Part shown: positions 45,201 through 57,640 of the stretch, piece by piece
Layout of the letters: the number at the start of each line of letters is the position of its first letter
Numbering within the stretch: the first letter of the stretch is position 1
Assembly (NCBI GenBank): GCA_030765065.1
Contig: CM060976.1
Location: 57,024,539 to 57,088,538 of the forward strand
DNA length: 64,000 nt
Reading direction: 5' to 3'
Source: Deroplatys truncata
Taxonomy: Eukaryota; Arthropoda; Insecta; Mantodea; Mantidae
The notes under the pieces: generated by a model
What the model saw: the letters and a program-made list of their open reading frames with translations, nothing else
Database searches by the model: none
What the model was told of the DNA's origin: nothing
Made by a program: the position numbers and the translations under genes

Positions 45201-46443
45201 TGGCGCCTTCGTCGAGGTTAGCACTAAGTAAACTTTATGGAGCTGACGAACACAGGGAACTGCTAGCCACGTGGTTGGTCAAGAGAGCGCCGTTCAAGTA
45301 TTCCTAAGTTTAAATACCTGACAAAATGCTGATTTAGTGACTCGCTAGTAACTGACGTAAGCGTACGTCAGTCAGAAATTGTATAACTCGGACATGAAGT
45401 GATCTTTACCCTAAAGATCGCGCCACCAAATCTCTGCTTACTTAAACATCCGGGAAATGGCTCGAAAGAAATCTTAAGCCAATTTTCTGTATTTATTTAA
45501 AGTTTGTCTCAAACTTTATAAAATCATATTTATCGCAATCCTTTAAAATAAACTTATGACCATCACAATATTAATAATTTAGTACTTTCGATGCCATACT
45601 GCTACATGTGTATATGTATGTACATGTAAGATTATTTATAAACATCTCATATCCTTCAGCCTAAGGCTAGTCACTTCTACTAAAGTGTTAGAGGTCATGG
45701 GGGTTTATACATAAATAGAATTTCCCAATCCTGCGGTGAACATTTTGTAGATACTTAACCTCCGAGAGATAGAGATGAATGGTAGAGGCCGCACGGGGTG
45801 TTTGCAACCCTGTAGTTATCGCCGCGATGTAGATGATAGGTTCCTAACATCTCTCAAGTGCTGTAGTATGCCTCCCCTTACCCTCTGCATAGCCATTTCG
45901 TGGCGGGGAGCTGCACAAGTGTACTTCAACAACGGGGTAATGCAGTTCCAGCAGAGGTCGAATCAAGGAAGATCGTCATTATTTACGTAGGATACTTTCA
46001 CGGTCAGAGTCGATTGATGCAATAGTAAACACTTCGATGTGGAACTTCGTGGCATTTGCCGTTGAGCTATCTGTGGCTATACTCCTCTGAAGAATTTGAC
46101 GAAACGTGAAGCAGTACGTTTTGAGTAGTAAAATGAAATTAAAGTCATAGGGAGAATAAATATCAACAACAGTAAGGATAGTGTTAAATAAAACTGGAAA
46201 GCGAGTGTGACTGTAAATTGGTCGAAGGGTTGAGAGAGGCAAGGCCATCAGCGGCCGGAAACGGGTGGTTTTTCCCTCGATTGTTAAGTGTCCCGTTAGG
46301 TTGCCGGAACGCATATGTGTAGAAAAGGGTCAATGTTCGCCAAAAGCCAGATAGCCTTAGGCCTCCAATGAAAGAAGCTAGAAATCAGGTGATAGTGGAA
46401 TGGGGAGATATAGAACGTTTGAGATAGAGAAACAGAAGACTTT
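45201..46443. other. Spacer, no supported gene
   Basis: About 1.2 kb. A 111-codon minus-strand open frame (45979-46314) lies in moderately GC-rich DNA, but I see no domain, start context or splice sites that would support a gene. Confidence 0.35.
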
Positions 46444-46550
46444 AGAATACATACTTGGTCGTGGTAGTTCCTTAGAGATGGTTGTCAGAAGAGTTAAGAA
46501 TACACACTTGGCCGTGGTAGTTCCTGGGAGATGTTTGTCAAAAAGTGTCA
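46444..46550 (+). repeat. Two-copy tandem duplication, 53-bp period
   Basis: agaatac, acttgg, cgtggtagttcct and gagatg recur at 53-bp spacing (46444 and 46497), with about eight differences between units. Confidence 0.75.
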
Positions 46551-46929
46551 GCGGATAGGCGCGATGATATGAAGTGTAACAAATAGGAAATGCGCGTGTG
46601 TGTGTCGAAGTAATAACAGGCATCAAATGTTAAAACGGTGACGGTAAATAAACGATCAGGAAAACAAACAACCGTATTCACCCGAGATCTAAGATCCGTG
46701 CAAAGAACCCTGAGCTAGTACCGAACCCGGGACCATTCTACAAATCTTGTGCCGTAAAATAGCCACATACCACCGCAAATGGTAGTATTTTCACTTCTAT
46801 TAATGAACCACAGTCTTCCCGCTTGACTGCGTTTGGTATTTTATATTCATAGATATTACAGATAACAGTGCGCGAATCACATCAACTTCTTACCATATGG
46901 ACATGAGGGTTGAGTGCTCTGGAAAGGGC
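46551..46929. other. Spacer
   Basis: About 380 bp. A B-box-like gaacccgggacc occurs near 46725 without a matching A box; not called. Confidence 0.35.
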
Positions 46930-47096
46930 GAAATGAAAGGAAATATAGCAAAATGAAATTTTTGAATCTCAAACCCGGAATTCCATCACGACAGATCGGA
47001 GAAAACACTTAAAAGCTCTTGACCAGGTTTGCCGTCCCATGGGATTGAATGCGATTTACAGAGATTACCGCTGGAGCTATTGCGCTCGGTTACTTC
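46930..47096 (-). repeat. SINE-B copy, worn
   Basis: Minus strand from about 47094: aaccgagcgcaatagctcca (A-box region), gcattcaatcccatgg (B-box region), then the core remnant (gtgttttctccgatctgtcg). Body and tail are missing or unrecognisable. Confidence 0.5.
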
Positions 47097-47394
47097 TGTT
47101 AATTTCCTTCTTAAAGGCATTCATATTTGATTTATTCACGTCTTAAATCGATTGATGCTTTACAGAGAGGTTTTAAGTTAAAATAAGAATCAGTACATTA
47201 TATCTAAGGAATTGATTATAGAAAAGCACTTCAACAAAAGCGGCTGTAAAAATCCAGTAAGATTAGTTTTGTGTAGAGAGACTATGAGCCTATGCTACAC
47301 TCAAAGTTACTGATTCCATAAAATTAGTAACCCCAGAAATTACAGAATTCAGCACTAAATTGATATAATTCATGACGTTAGCAACATTATTGCA

Positions 47395-47985
47395 TTATTT
47401 ATAGAGGAGTAGTCAGATAGAGGTGCCCCTAATACCTGGAGCACAGCACCGCCATAGTGGGCCCTTTGTGCTTCCAACGTGAATCTCTGGGAGGAGGGTT
47501 GAAGGGGAGACCCAAAGAGAGACCAGATCCGAACGACGATGTGGGCTAATAAGGACGGGATCCCTAACGATTCCAGCATGACACTTATCCTAGTGCCGGA
47601 TAGCCCTGCCTTAGGCACCAGAAACCTGGTATGGACGAGTCACTCCCAGAAAGAAAGGGGATCCCAGCAGTATCGCCAAGCCCCAAGAAGAAATCCTTCC
47701 ATAGCACAAATTCCACCATCCTATGGTAATATACCAACCTCTGTGGTCTGATCCTGCAACCCTGAAACAGATGAGGTGAAACGGATGAAAGGAAATGGAG
47801 ACATGAAAAAGGAAATGGAGACATGAAATGATAGGCAGGAAATTCGTGGTAGAAGAGGAACCATCCCAGCATTCGCCTACCGACCCGGAGAAACCACGGA
47901 AGCATCCATGATCAGACTGAACGATCCGACGGGAATCGAACCTGGGATTCCTCTGAACGGTAGCCATCCCACACGGTCATTGTTC
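47395..47985 (-). repeat. SINE-B copy, long body
   Basis: Minus strand from about 47983: cgtgtgggatggctaccgtt, B box caggttcgattcccgtcg, core tttctccgggtcggtaggcg, aatgctgggatgg, tttcatccgtttcacctcat and ctgtttcagggttgcaggat. The long body continues toward 47395. With 52886-53455 it is one of the longest copies. A small internal duplication (ggaaatggagacatgaaa) lies near 47800. Open frames of 106 and 118 codons here are shadows. Confidence 0.82.
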
Positions 47986-50900
47986 ACGGAAAACGCAGAA
48001 AAAATGTTCATTTGTTGAAAAAGGCATCTTAAAGAATATGGCAAACAGATGGCACTATGGAGGGTTTTAGTAAATTCAGAACTACACATTTTGACAAAGC
48101 TTGCTATCCTGACGGTGACGCCGTTGTTGCAAAAAAGCTGAATCTGCCAGCATTTTAATAAGCAATGTCGTTAAAACGTCTTGCTCTATCAGTCTGAAAG
48201 CAGAAGGATGAACTAAATTATTGTCCCTTAATGTTATGAACCTTTAACTTTTCAATCAAGTTTAGTCTACAAAATGGGAAATAAACGATAGAAATGTGAT
48301 AGAAAGGCCTTAGAACATGATTCTAAATTATTTGGAGGAGCTGATTAAGGATGGATATGGTCTACTTTTTCAGATTACTGATGAAGTCATTAGAAGTGTT
48401 AGAAGGCTGTTCAACTTGCATCTAAAGCCACAATCCCGCTATCCTATTTAGCTTAATAAGTTCTCTGCCCATTTACAACCCCTCGGCTACCAGATGACGT
48501 ACAATTAAATTATAATTTTGAAAAAGTGAGAAGTTTGTCTGTTTTGTTTTACAGAGAAAATCCAATTTATTACATACTTTTTGTATTTTTTCGCACGACT
48601 GATTCTGTTGTATGGGTTGGAAGGAGTATAAATGCCACCTTTAAACCACAATAAGATTTATATGACCTCGACACTTAATAAACCATTTGTTATGTCTATT
48701 ATTGCTTTGAAATAGAGACGTTTGGTAACAGCTCGTTTTCGTTCACAGGTGATTGGAAAACACACTTGACACAAAAGTCAGGTACGCCGCAGAGTAGAAT
48801 GCTCGTTCTGTCTCCGATGCCACCCCTAATTTATTACTGAATTAGGGGAACTATATTAACCCTGCTAGTGGAATTTAATTAGAAAACATATCCTTCGTGT
48901 TATTTTCACCGAAATGCTTAATATTTAATGAAAACAACTAGAATAGAAACACACACACAGACTTAATTTCAGTAAAAGAAAATGAATGTTTTACATTGAA
49001 CGTTTAGCTACTACATACCGGTACCAAATAGTACTGTATGCTATAACTATTAAAATAAAAACTTTCAGGTGCTTATCGAACTATTTAGTGTAAACAAATG
49101 TATGGACAATAGGTTATTTCGTTTTAACGGCGTAAGGAAATGCAATGGAACCAAAAAAATGCTTCTGTTTACGCATTTAATAAACAGACCACAATTTTAC
49201 TGTTATATTTATACATTCCGTTAAAGTAAATAAAATCAATATATAACGTTTCTAACAGCTTTTATACCAAAGATATGAAGGGGTTGTAGTGGAGTAAGTA
49301 AGGGCTCACACGTAAGTACTACGTGCTATCCCACGTAGATGCTGTCTCGGATTTCCAAAGTTCCCTTGAAGTTCTCTGCCGGGCTGCTTGTCGTAGAGAT
49401 GAGAAGAATTCCTATTCTGGCTGGCTAACTTGATATTTCTCAGGATTTTATGTAGGTGAAGGCAAATAAGAAACTGAGTTTTCTTCAAACAGCTTAATTT
49501 ATTCAAATATAATGCCCTTTGAGGCGGCTAGAAACTTTCCCTTGCTTAACAGTGAAATGATAGAAAAGCTGTAGATGTAATTTTCCCACTGCTGTGAATT
49601 ATTACGTGAACCTATCTAATTGCGTCATACGACATTTTGCCACACACATGCATGCCGTAAATCTTCCGCCTGACTCGCATGTATTACATCCTGAGTGTAA
49701 AATCAAGAGTGTGAGGAACTTGAGGTCTCTTTCCGCTTTTATATTCTCCTACTATGAAGCTAAAATTTGCAGCTTTATAGTTAACAACTATTCTCATTGA
49801 TTATCTACCTAGCATGCTATGAAAGTAAAATGTTCCAAATTTTGGAACTTACCTTGACTTCTCTGGTAAAACCCACTATCTCCGTCTTACTTTAAAACTC
49901 TCGTTTCCCTTTCTGTTTTTCCAAATCCCTATCTTCCAAGAATTGGACCACTATCTCTGCTCTCACTCTAATCTAGGACTTCTCTCTCTATTTTCTCTGT
50001 CTTTGCATAAACCCTGTGTGCATTACCTTATATGTGCTGGTGGACTTTACACCCGTTGCTTGCTCGCCTGGTTGTTACTCATTACAGTTCCTTACATACT
50101 TGCTTTCTCGTTTATTACATTCTGTGGTACAGGTTATTTTACAGTAAAGCTATTTCTCAATATTATTTTACATTATTAGCCATCGTGTTATTTTCAATAC
50201 TCTATTCTATTGGGTATATGTCCCCTTATAGGGTGATAGCGGGTGGGACTAGCGAAAACCATAGCAGAACAACGCGTGTGTATGATTGGTTATTCCGCCG
50301 CTGAATGGAACATAGAACCTTAAGCATAACTTCTAAGACTAAAATGGTGTTATAAGTTTTCATTCGTTTTTGTGCATAGAATCCTCCACAGCCCTTCAAT
50401 GTTAAAGGGGGGAACAGGAAAAAATCTTGTCTCTTTCTTCCTTCTGCCTTTCTCTTGTTTACCAGTTTTTTCTACATTTTGTTTTTAGTTTTGCTTAGCT
50501 TAATATGCTCAATTCTTGTACTTTGCCTTCGTTTCACTCCTGATCTTCCAAATTTTACCATGTCACTAATCTCAGAAATTCATTTCAGAACATAGACAAA
50601 CATGCTTTTAAATAAACAAGCCAAAAGAACATTTGTCAAATGCTAATGGTAAGGAAAGTCATGTGGCACCTACATATAATATATTTGTACGAATGGTTAG
50701 CCTACATTCTTTAAGGAAAACGATAGGGGAAAATTTAGCAACAATAGCAAAATGTTCTATTTTTAGTTTATTATTAAATCCAGTTCTTTATTTGTAAAAC
50801 TTTTTATCTGAGCGAAACTGACCGACTCCGTGACGAATTAAACATCCCGGACTGCTGGGCATGACAGCATATTTACAGCGTTTCTGCGTAAGATTTATCA

Positions 50901-52011
50901 CACTTTCTTCCAATGGTGTAAAAATGGTGTAGCAAAGATTGCTGTATATGCACTTATCAGCTTATAAATTATGCATTTTTAAATAGAAAATTAAACTATT
51001 TTATGAAGAATGCATGCATAGAATTCCAGGTCAGTTTATATGTACGAATTTTCAAATGTGTTTTTTTGGGCAGTAAATGTTTTAGATATCCTTCAGCATT
51101 TAAAATGCTGCTATAACTTCTTTTATTGAATTTTTAAGTTTTTAGATTTATATTTTGGAATTAGTTTTACCATTACATGTTAGCTAAACTTTTCTCTCAG
51201 TTATCACTGTAGGGCGCATATATTATATCATAAAATCACAAAAGTTTGATTTACAATGCAAACGTTGTCAGGAAATGGCTCAAACATGTTTTTAAATTAT
51301 TCTTAAAACTTAATATTTAGTCAACTTCTTTTCTAGATTAAAAAAACAAACTAAATCCCACATGCTGTTTATAGAGTATAAAAGCTACTTTTTAGGAAAA
51401 ATTTTTATAAAATAATTTTAATTTATTTTCTGTTTTAAAAATATATATTTTCTTTAAAGATGCGGCAAAAGTATCAAAAGGCTCAGTTTAGTACTTAGGT
51501 TTTGGAAAATAAAGTTCGATCTCCTTAAACTAAATTCCGCAATTTGTGCTATAAAATCTTTAAAATGTACTACAAACGTGCACAACTCACTATGTGCAGA
51601 GAAACCAACAATTACAAAGAATACCTTACTAACAAACCTTAGCAGGAGTGCCCAGCATAAAATTTCAGAAGCGCTCGTTGTTTTGGCGACAATAATTCGC
51701 TAATAATGGTAAAACGTCTTATTATGGATAGCTTGGGAATTAATCCCAAAGGTTCTAAAGCTTTAAGATACTATCATACAAATCTTTCGTGATATGTTTT
51801 TCCTCACTTCAAACAAATCTGAAATGTGCTAACAAATATATGTCCAGCGTTTACCTATAAGATATTTTTTAAGTTCCATTTATACTCCGCCTTTAACTCC
51901 ATAGGTCTTAATCGGCGGCCTTTTCCTTTGGAACTTATTGTCCATTGGTAATGGTGGTAACTATTCTCTTGTCGTTGGGTTTCTTGCCCCTTTTGGGTTT
52001 TAATTATTAGA

Positions 52012-52012
<1 letters not shown>
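47986..52012. other. 4-kb AT-rich stretch, no supported gene
   Basis: I find no domain, splice-bounded exon or repeat-family copy. A 9-bp stem hairpin (cccctaatt, then aattagggg) lies at 48823-48848. 49300-49500 and 49940-50300 have short open frames without recognisable content. 51000-51600 is extremely AT-rich. Confidence 0.4.
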
Positions 52013-52050
<38 letters not shown>

Positions 52051-52184
52051 CGCGCGCATTAAATTCAAATTCATACTTCCAGACTCTGGGAAGGATAGGG
52101 AATAATCTTGGCTGGGAATCGAACCTGGGACCCCTCGCAGAGTAGGCAGGTGTTCTATCGAATGAGCTATGGGACCAGCCCTCG
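52013..52184 (-). repeat. SINE-D: tRNA-headed SINE ending in a CA tract
   Basis: Minus strand from about 52183: ggctggtcccatagctcatt, cgatagaacacctgc (A-box region), then ggtcccaggttcgattccca (B box). A ~70-bp body follows, ending in gcgcgcgagcg and an uninterrupted TG array (52014-52047 as CA on the plus strand). Head homology to a tRNA is strong but the 3' half does not fold back to close an acceptor stem. It is the only copy in the window, so the family is assigned by structure alone. Confidence 0.65.
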
Positions 52185-52585
52185 TATAAGATTTGTATTC
52201 CAAGCGTGCTGCAGTTCACCTAAGTCCTAGACTTCAAAAGGTTTTCCGTATGGACTACCCTTAATTTTGTACCGAGTTTAACTAGATTTAAGATATAAAG
52301 AATTTTTTCAATCCCTTGCGTATAAAATTTCAACCTCATAAGTGCAGCAAATTCTTCTCGAAATTGTAATTTTTCTAGAAAGCTCCAATTTTAATTCATC
52401 TTAATCTCTGTATTGATTTCAACCAAATACAAAATACCTTAAGTTCACAATTTTCGTAATACACATACAACTTCAACTGCATAGGCTTAGCGGGTCACAA
52501 GTTCAGAACGATTAATGGATGAACTAACGCTAACGACCATCAACTCAAGCTCATGTCGATAAAGTTGACCGAGTGTCTATGTGGC

Positions 52586-52622
<37 letters not shown>

Positions 52623-52885
52623 GCACGCACGAACACGGTACGAGTAATATATGCAACCAAGCATGGACACAATTTGGCTGAGACGTTAATGGCATGAGTA
52701 ACCCTAGCAAACCATTGGCAAGCCTGACTCCTGCATGCATGTCCAGCTCAGTTCTCACTGACAGGGAGACAGTTCTATTATCTCTGCATTCTCTGAATAC
52801 AAGTAAGGCCCTAAACAAATAGAGCCTAAATAGCTGGTACCATTATTTCCTCCGTAAGCACATGCTTAAACACAGAACTGAGCGA
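52185..52885. other. Spacer with a CA microsatellite
   Basis: Contains (CA)n followed by (CGCA)n at 52589-52630. No gene recognised. Confidence 0.45.
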
Positions 52886-53455
52886 GAAGGCTTCGTGGTA
52901 GAGTGCAAGTTTCTCATTCGGAAGGTCCTGGGTTCGATTACGGTCTGGCTGGCCACTCTGAATATTAGTTTTATTCGTTGTTTATCTAGATCGATAAGCG
53001 ATTGCCTGATTGGTTCCTCTTCCTCCTCCTTTACATCGTTTACTATCCCAGTATTTCCTTTCATCCGTTTTATCACATATGTTTTAGGGTTATAGGACCA
53101 GGTGATGGCGGTTGGTGCGTTGCGGCTTGACGTGAGAACTTGCACTGTGTAAAGATTTCTCTCTGGCGCTTGGCTGGCCGGCTGGGACCCCTTCCGTGGA
53201 GCGACTCGTTTTACTCTGGGATTTCCAGGTTGAAAACGGCTAAAGCAGGATCTCCGGCGTCAGGATTAGTGCCATTCTGAAACCGTTAGGGACTCCGACT
53301 TTGCTAGCGCACATCGTCGTCCGGATGTGGTTTCCTTTCGTTTCTCCCCTTCATCCCTTCTTCCCAGGGGAGAACAAAGGGCCTACTTTGGCCTACGTGC
53401 GGTGCTGTGCTGCAGTGACTGGAGGTACCTCCGTCTGACTAATCCTAATCCTAAT
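52886..53455 (+). repeat. SINE-B copy, longest
   Basis: Head gcgagaaggcttcgtggtag (A-box region), cctgggttcgattacggtct (B box), ctggctggccactctg, ttcctttcatccgttttatc and gttttagggttataggacca. A ~330-bp GC-rich body follows and ends in gactaatcctaatcctaata, a short repeat tail. The total of about 570 bp is long for a SINE. The tail resembles a telomere-like hexamer but is only three units and is more likely the SINE's own 3' repeat. Confidence 0.82.
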
Positions 53456-53868
53456 ACCTGGCTTTCGGGAATTTCAGTCTCCAGCATTTCGTGAAGTCCT
53501 CGTATTATACCTCAGTTTTCTTGAGTTTACCGGCTCGTGTAATTTGTGCTTTATTTCCTTCTGTTTTAACACTGCATTTTATTTTCTGTATTTCTTATTC
53601 GTTATTTATGACATGGGCACATGGGGCAGAATTAAAATTTGGGTGTATCATTCTTCTGCAGAAGCTCCGGTAGAAATCTTCCAGTCTCCTCCTTCATCAA
53701 ATATAAACATTAAACTTAACTCCTGCAGCTACTTATAACGGAATTTCTTGTTATGAAAAGGACTTTCACAACCACAAAATCAAATTGAAGGGTAAGCTAA
53801 AGTTATTAAAGCTAAGCTAAGTTAATTAAATTGTTTACCATTTTTCCTGTACCTTTCTTTATTAATAG
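53456..53868. other. Spacer / possible intron
   Basis: AT- and T-rich DNA ahead of the candidate exon; the last 40 bp form its polypyrimidine tract. Confidence 0.4.
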
Positions 53869-54129
53869 GGAGAGAGTAATGCTTTTTCTAGCTATAATTT
53901 TCGCCGTAAGTTTATAAATTTGGAATCTATATACTGGAATGTGAAGGAAGATTCACTAAGTGAAGCAACAGTAAAGTACATAATTTTGGAGAAATTAGGT
54001 GTTGTAAAAATAAAGAATAGACCACAAAACGGAAATTATATTTCCCAGGTGGGGTATAATACTGCAAACCTTCATGGAGAGCATTTCAAATTCATAATAA
54101 AGGGTAGGAAAATCATTGTCAATGTATGA
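53869..54129 (+). CDS. Candidate terminal exon, gene unknown
   Basis: A long pyrimidine tract ending tttattaatag (a good splice acceptor) is followed by 86 open codons to a TGA. The peptide starts GESNAFSSYNFRRKFINLES, continues with IYWNVKEDSLSEATVKYIIL and EKLGVVKIKNRPQNGNYISQ, and ends HFKFIIKGRKIIVNV. It is hydrophilic, lysine-rich, with no membrane segment or signal. CAG|gtgggg after ISQ offers an alternative internal donor. An open run of this length is unusual in DNA this AT-rich. I recognise no domain. It may be the last exon of a host gene, a fragment of an element, or chance. Confidence 0.3.
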   Translation, partial: GESNAFSSYNFRRKFINLESIYWNVKEDSLSEATVKYIILEKLGVVKIKNRPQNGNYISQVGYNTANLHGEHFKFIIKGRKIIVNV

Positions 54130-55826
54130 GAAAATTAAAAGACAGGATATCCCCGCCGAAATTACAGAAGTATTTTTTATTAAACATATCACTTTCGATG
54201 ATAAGAAACTGATTTAAATACGTTGAATACCTTTTGAAAACTTCCAAATCTCGGCTGACAGCACTGAAAGTTTCCGAGGGGATCGTGTGTCAACAAAGGA
54301 GTGGAAGTATGACACTTCCGTTCTTACCATTATAATACTCTGCGGTATGGCAGTCGGTACGGGGAGATGGTGTGGTCAGCACCATGCCTCCTGGCCACAA
54401 TTCTGGCTATCACTATCTAATGTAGCTAATCAAATTCCTCACGATGCTGATCTTACATTAATCTTACACGTGGGCTTACACACCATTGTGAATGGCCTCG
54501 AACTCTTGCGCGTCCATGCAGGGAACCAGAACACCACGCTCCAGCCCATGTGCTATGGCACAGGACTTCTTATCATTATACCTTAGACATTGAACAAAAC
54601 GTATTCGACTCTGGGAAATATTTCTGTTTTGTTCTGTTCTCGTGGTGGGCTATGTGTTTCAATGTGTACACTATTAAATATACTTATTGTCATAAACCGA
54701 GGAGCGCTGTGAAACCATCTTGTTTCAAAATAATGACTGCGATTATCTTAAATCTTAAAATAGAAATAATAAGTTTTCATTAAGTGAGATCAAATATCTG
54801 AACAACCGGAAATAAAACTGTAGATGTGTAAATGTTTCGTTTGAGGAAGTAAAAATAAATAAAACTCCATATACTGGTATGTATGTAGTGGGTGTTCGTT
54901 TCAAGGTGTGTCGCGACATGCTGTATGACGTCACTTGCCTAACAACTGAGCATAGGATTCAGTCCGCCTAATACTTCTTCAGTTGCGTATAACGGTGTGT
55001 CGTAGAAGTTGCCTAGCAAGCAAGGTGTTTTTTTTAAAGCAGGAACTTCCACTTCATAGCAACAGGCTCGATCCGTATACTACGAGTCCTACCAAAACTT
55101 CTTTCGCACAGTGGTTTGTTTGGTCGATATCGAAGGTCCATGAAAGCGTAAGCGGGCACTTGTTATCATCGCTAGATTAAGGCAACATACATTTTTCAAC
55201 AGTGTGTGTAGCGGCTCCCTTCTGCGAATGTAAATAAAAATATTATCTGTACGGAATAAATGGACGTTGGTAGGGTTATGCATTGAAGATTAAGATTTTT
55301 TATTGTTTATTTTATTTTATTTTACACTTTTTGTGCTATATTGCAAGGCACGTTATTTGGTCTACGTCCAAGATTAATATCCTTACCGTATTAGTACTCT
55401 TCGGATTGAACGCCGTACTTTCTAAGCAACGTCTCCGCCAACCATGTACTATATTACATCCTTCCCCTTAGAGCTGACAATCGCTTAAAAAATTCACTCA
55501 AAACAATAACGTCATGACAAATTTTGAAATTAACATCTGATGCTCTGGTTTGCAAACATGTCATACTACAACAATTAATGAAGAGGACGCGAAAGGCCCA
55601 CGTGCACTCTATGTACAATAAGAGCTAATGTCAACGAGTAGTTGTTATAATAACCTTCTAGGCATCGTAGCATGATACGGAACTCTCATTTAAATTATAC
55701 CCAAATTCGCTGCTAAATTGCCAAATAATTATTATGGAACAAGTGAATGGCAAAAATGCAGAATTTAGAGTAATGGCTGCTATAATATGGATATCTGCTT
55801 TAATGTCTCATGCAATGAGCTTCTCC

Positions 55827-55868
<42 letters not shown>

Positions 55869-56349
55869 AAAGACTAACCAGCACGGATAGCTTTTTAAAC
55901 TCTAATGAGAAATTAATTTCATTTAGCTTCTACTGTTCTTTCTGAAAGTATTGTACAATGATACGTGAGATTTTTACAGGGTTTCTTCCCCTTTACCCCG
56001 TTTAGTTGTAATTTGACATAGACCCGGCTTTTCCTAATAACGGATTTAAAATTCCCTAATACTCACACAAGGAAGTGAAACATCGGCGGAACGACTTATT
56101 TCCTTAACCCCCCCCCCGGGCAGTCTTTCAAGTTCTGGAAATTTTGCATATCCTATAAGTACTCCTTGAGTGTGGAAAAATCATCGATAGAAATGAGAGA
56201 GTAACTTGTAATTATAGCAGGTGAAATTTTAAATGTCTTTGCCCTGTAGCTATTTAATAATATAAAAGGTAAACAGTAATGCATAATTCAGAAACACTTA
56301 ACATACACATGAAATAGAGGCGATGCTGGTGAATATGTAGATTCTGTTC
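54130..56349. other. Spacer, no supported gene
   Basis: A 99-codon frame at 54287-54586 lies in GC-richer DNA; part of it (gtgtggtcagcaccatgcct) looks like generic insect SINE text, so I do not call a gene. A GC-richer block at 54890-55270, starting gtgggtgttcgtttcaaggt, may be an unrecognised repeat. (AT)n occurs at 55829-55865. Confidence 0.35.
55829..55865. repeat. (AT)n microsatellite
   Basis: About 17 AT units, with one slip near the start. Confidence 0.9.
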
Positions 56350-56390
56350 TCCTAGGCCACCAAGTTAACCTCTTTGGAAAAGATAAACTG
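56350..56390 (-). repeat. Possible R2 scrap
   Basis: The complement reads atcttttccaaagaggttaa then cttggtggcc, against tgtcttttccaaagaggtta then acttggcggcc at 4216. That is about 28 of 30 positions, better than expected by chance. Confidence 0.5.
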
Positions 56391-56512
56391 CCATTTTTGA
56401 AAATTGGAACTCCAAGAAAGAATTTTCCGAATAGCTCCAAACTTGGTGGAAGTGTAGGAAAGTGAGCAAGCAATAAGTGATTAGGTTTGCAGAGAGATGG
56501 GGTACACGTAGG

Positions 56513-57640
56513 CCGAGCAGAGCCCTCTCGTGTCGGCGCGACAAGGTCAGTGTTGCACCCAGTGTAATCAGTGCGGAGCTATGAAACAAGGTGGAAACAA
56601 TAAAGTGAGTGCCAGTATGCTTCATCGAGGTCAAAGGGAGCCATATCGGCATGTGAGTGAGGGGCAGAATGATCGGTCTCCGGAAAGCGGGTTTGTCATG
56701 CCGTGACATTTTGACTCGTACAGGGCATGCTGCTACGACAGTAATGCGTGTGTGGAATCAGTGGATGGATGAAGGTCGTACGCAGCGAAGAGCGGGTACT
56801 GGACCACGGAACATGACCACATCACGGGATGACTATCATCTTGTCCACATGGCCATAATGGACTGTACAGCTTCATCCACAGTGTTGGCTCGACGCTGGA
56901 GCACTATATCAGATGCGAACTTGTCTGCATCAACGGATCGTCGACGCCTGCTGCAGTTGGACTGGTTGAATACATGACATTATGTCGGCTTCCATTGTCC
57001 AGAAACCACAAGCTCCTCCGATTGCAATGGGCACGTGAACACCGTCACTGGGGTGCTGAGTGGCACAATGTAGTCTTTTCGGACGACTCCCGCTTCAACG
57101 TGATGGCCGCATACGTGTCCGGCGGTACCGTGGTGAGCGCAACCTGGAGGGCTGCATTGTTGAGCAGCATAGCGGACAAACACAAGGTGTGATGATTGGG
57201 AGCGCTATTGGTTACAACTAATCTCGGCTCCTACGAATTGAGGGCACTTTGAACAGCAACCGGTACCTAACGGTGGTTGTAGAGCCTGAGGTACTCCCCT
57301 GCTGTAGGCATCTCCACAGACCACATTTCAACAGGGCAATGCCGGGCCATATATTGCGAGGAATGTATAAGCTTTCTTCAAAGAGCGAGGGTACCGTTGC
57401 TTCCCTGGCCTGCACGTTCGCCTTACATGTCGCCCATAGAGCATGTCTGGGATATGGTTTGTTAGCACCTGGTGCGTCACGGTCCTCCAGTATCCAGTGT
57501 CGCGGATAATTGGGCTCCAATACAAACTGTGTGGAGGAAATATCCCAGGAACTTGTTCAGAACCTTTTTGATTCAATGCCATGGCCTATAGCAGCCCATG
57601 ATATTAGAGCTCAAAGGTCATGTTTGGATAAGAAATGTTT
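56513..57640 (+). mobile_element. Tc1-like transposon relic without clear ends
   Basis: Coding homology to a Tc1-type transposase spans about 56620-57620. Sequence upstream (gcgcgacaaggtcagtg) may be the element's 5' leader. I could not find terminal inverted repeats or flanking TA with confidence, so the limits are approximate. Confidence 0.7.
56620..57620 (+). pseudogene. Tc1-like transposase, old and frame-broken
   Basis: The amino-terminal 106 codons (56657-56977) are open: GRMIGLRKAGLSCRDI (first helix-turn-helix), VMRVWNQWMDEGRTQRR, the hinge AGTGPRNMTTSRDD, and LLQLDW in the position of the usual RRRLxxxGL. A second block (from 56974) gives LCRLPLSRNHKLLRLQWARE and the first catalytic Asp in VVFSDDSRFN. 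Later text in other frames gives QQGNAGPYIARNV, where the second Asp (QQDNARPH) is changed to Gly. LLPWPARSPYMSPIEHVWD follows, with the Glu kept. Several frameshifts and stops and a lost catalytic residue make it inactive. It differs in lineage from the 23.6-kb Tc1. Confidence 0.85.

Noticed and set aside
45979-46314. 111-codon minus-strand gene
   Set aside because: No recognisable domain, no start or splice context, and composition like the surrounding spacer.
50640-50700. Minus-strand repeat A 5' end fragment
   Set aside because: Only a short catgactttcc-like match with no further family blocks.
53436-53452. Telomere-like taatcc repeats
   Set aside because: Only about three units, located at a SINE-B 3' end, and not the insect ttagg repeat.
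54287-54586. 99-codon plus-strand gene
   Set aside because: The text partly resembles generic insect SINE sequence and no protein family is recognised.
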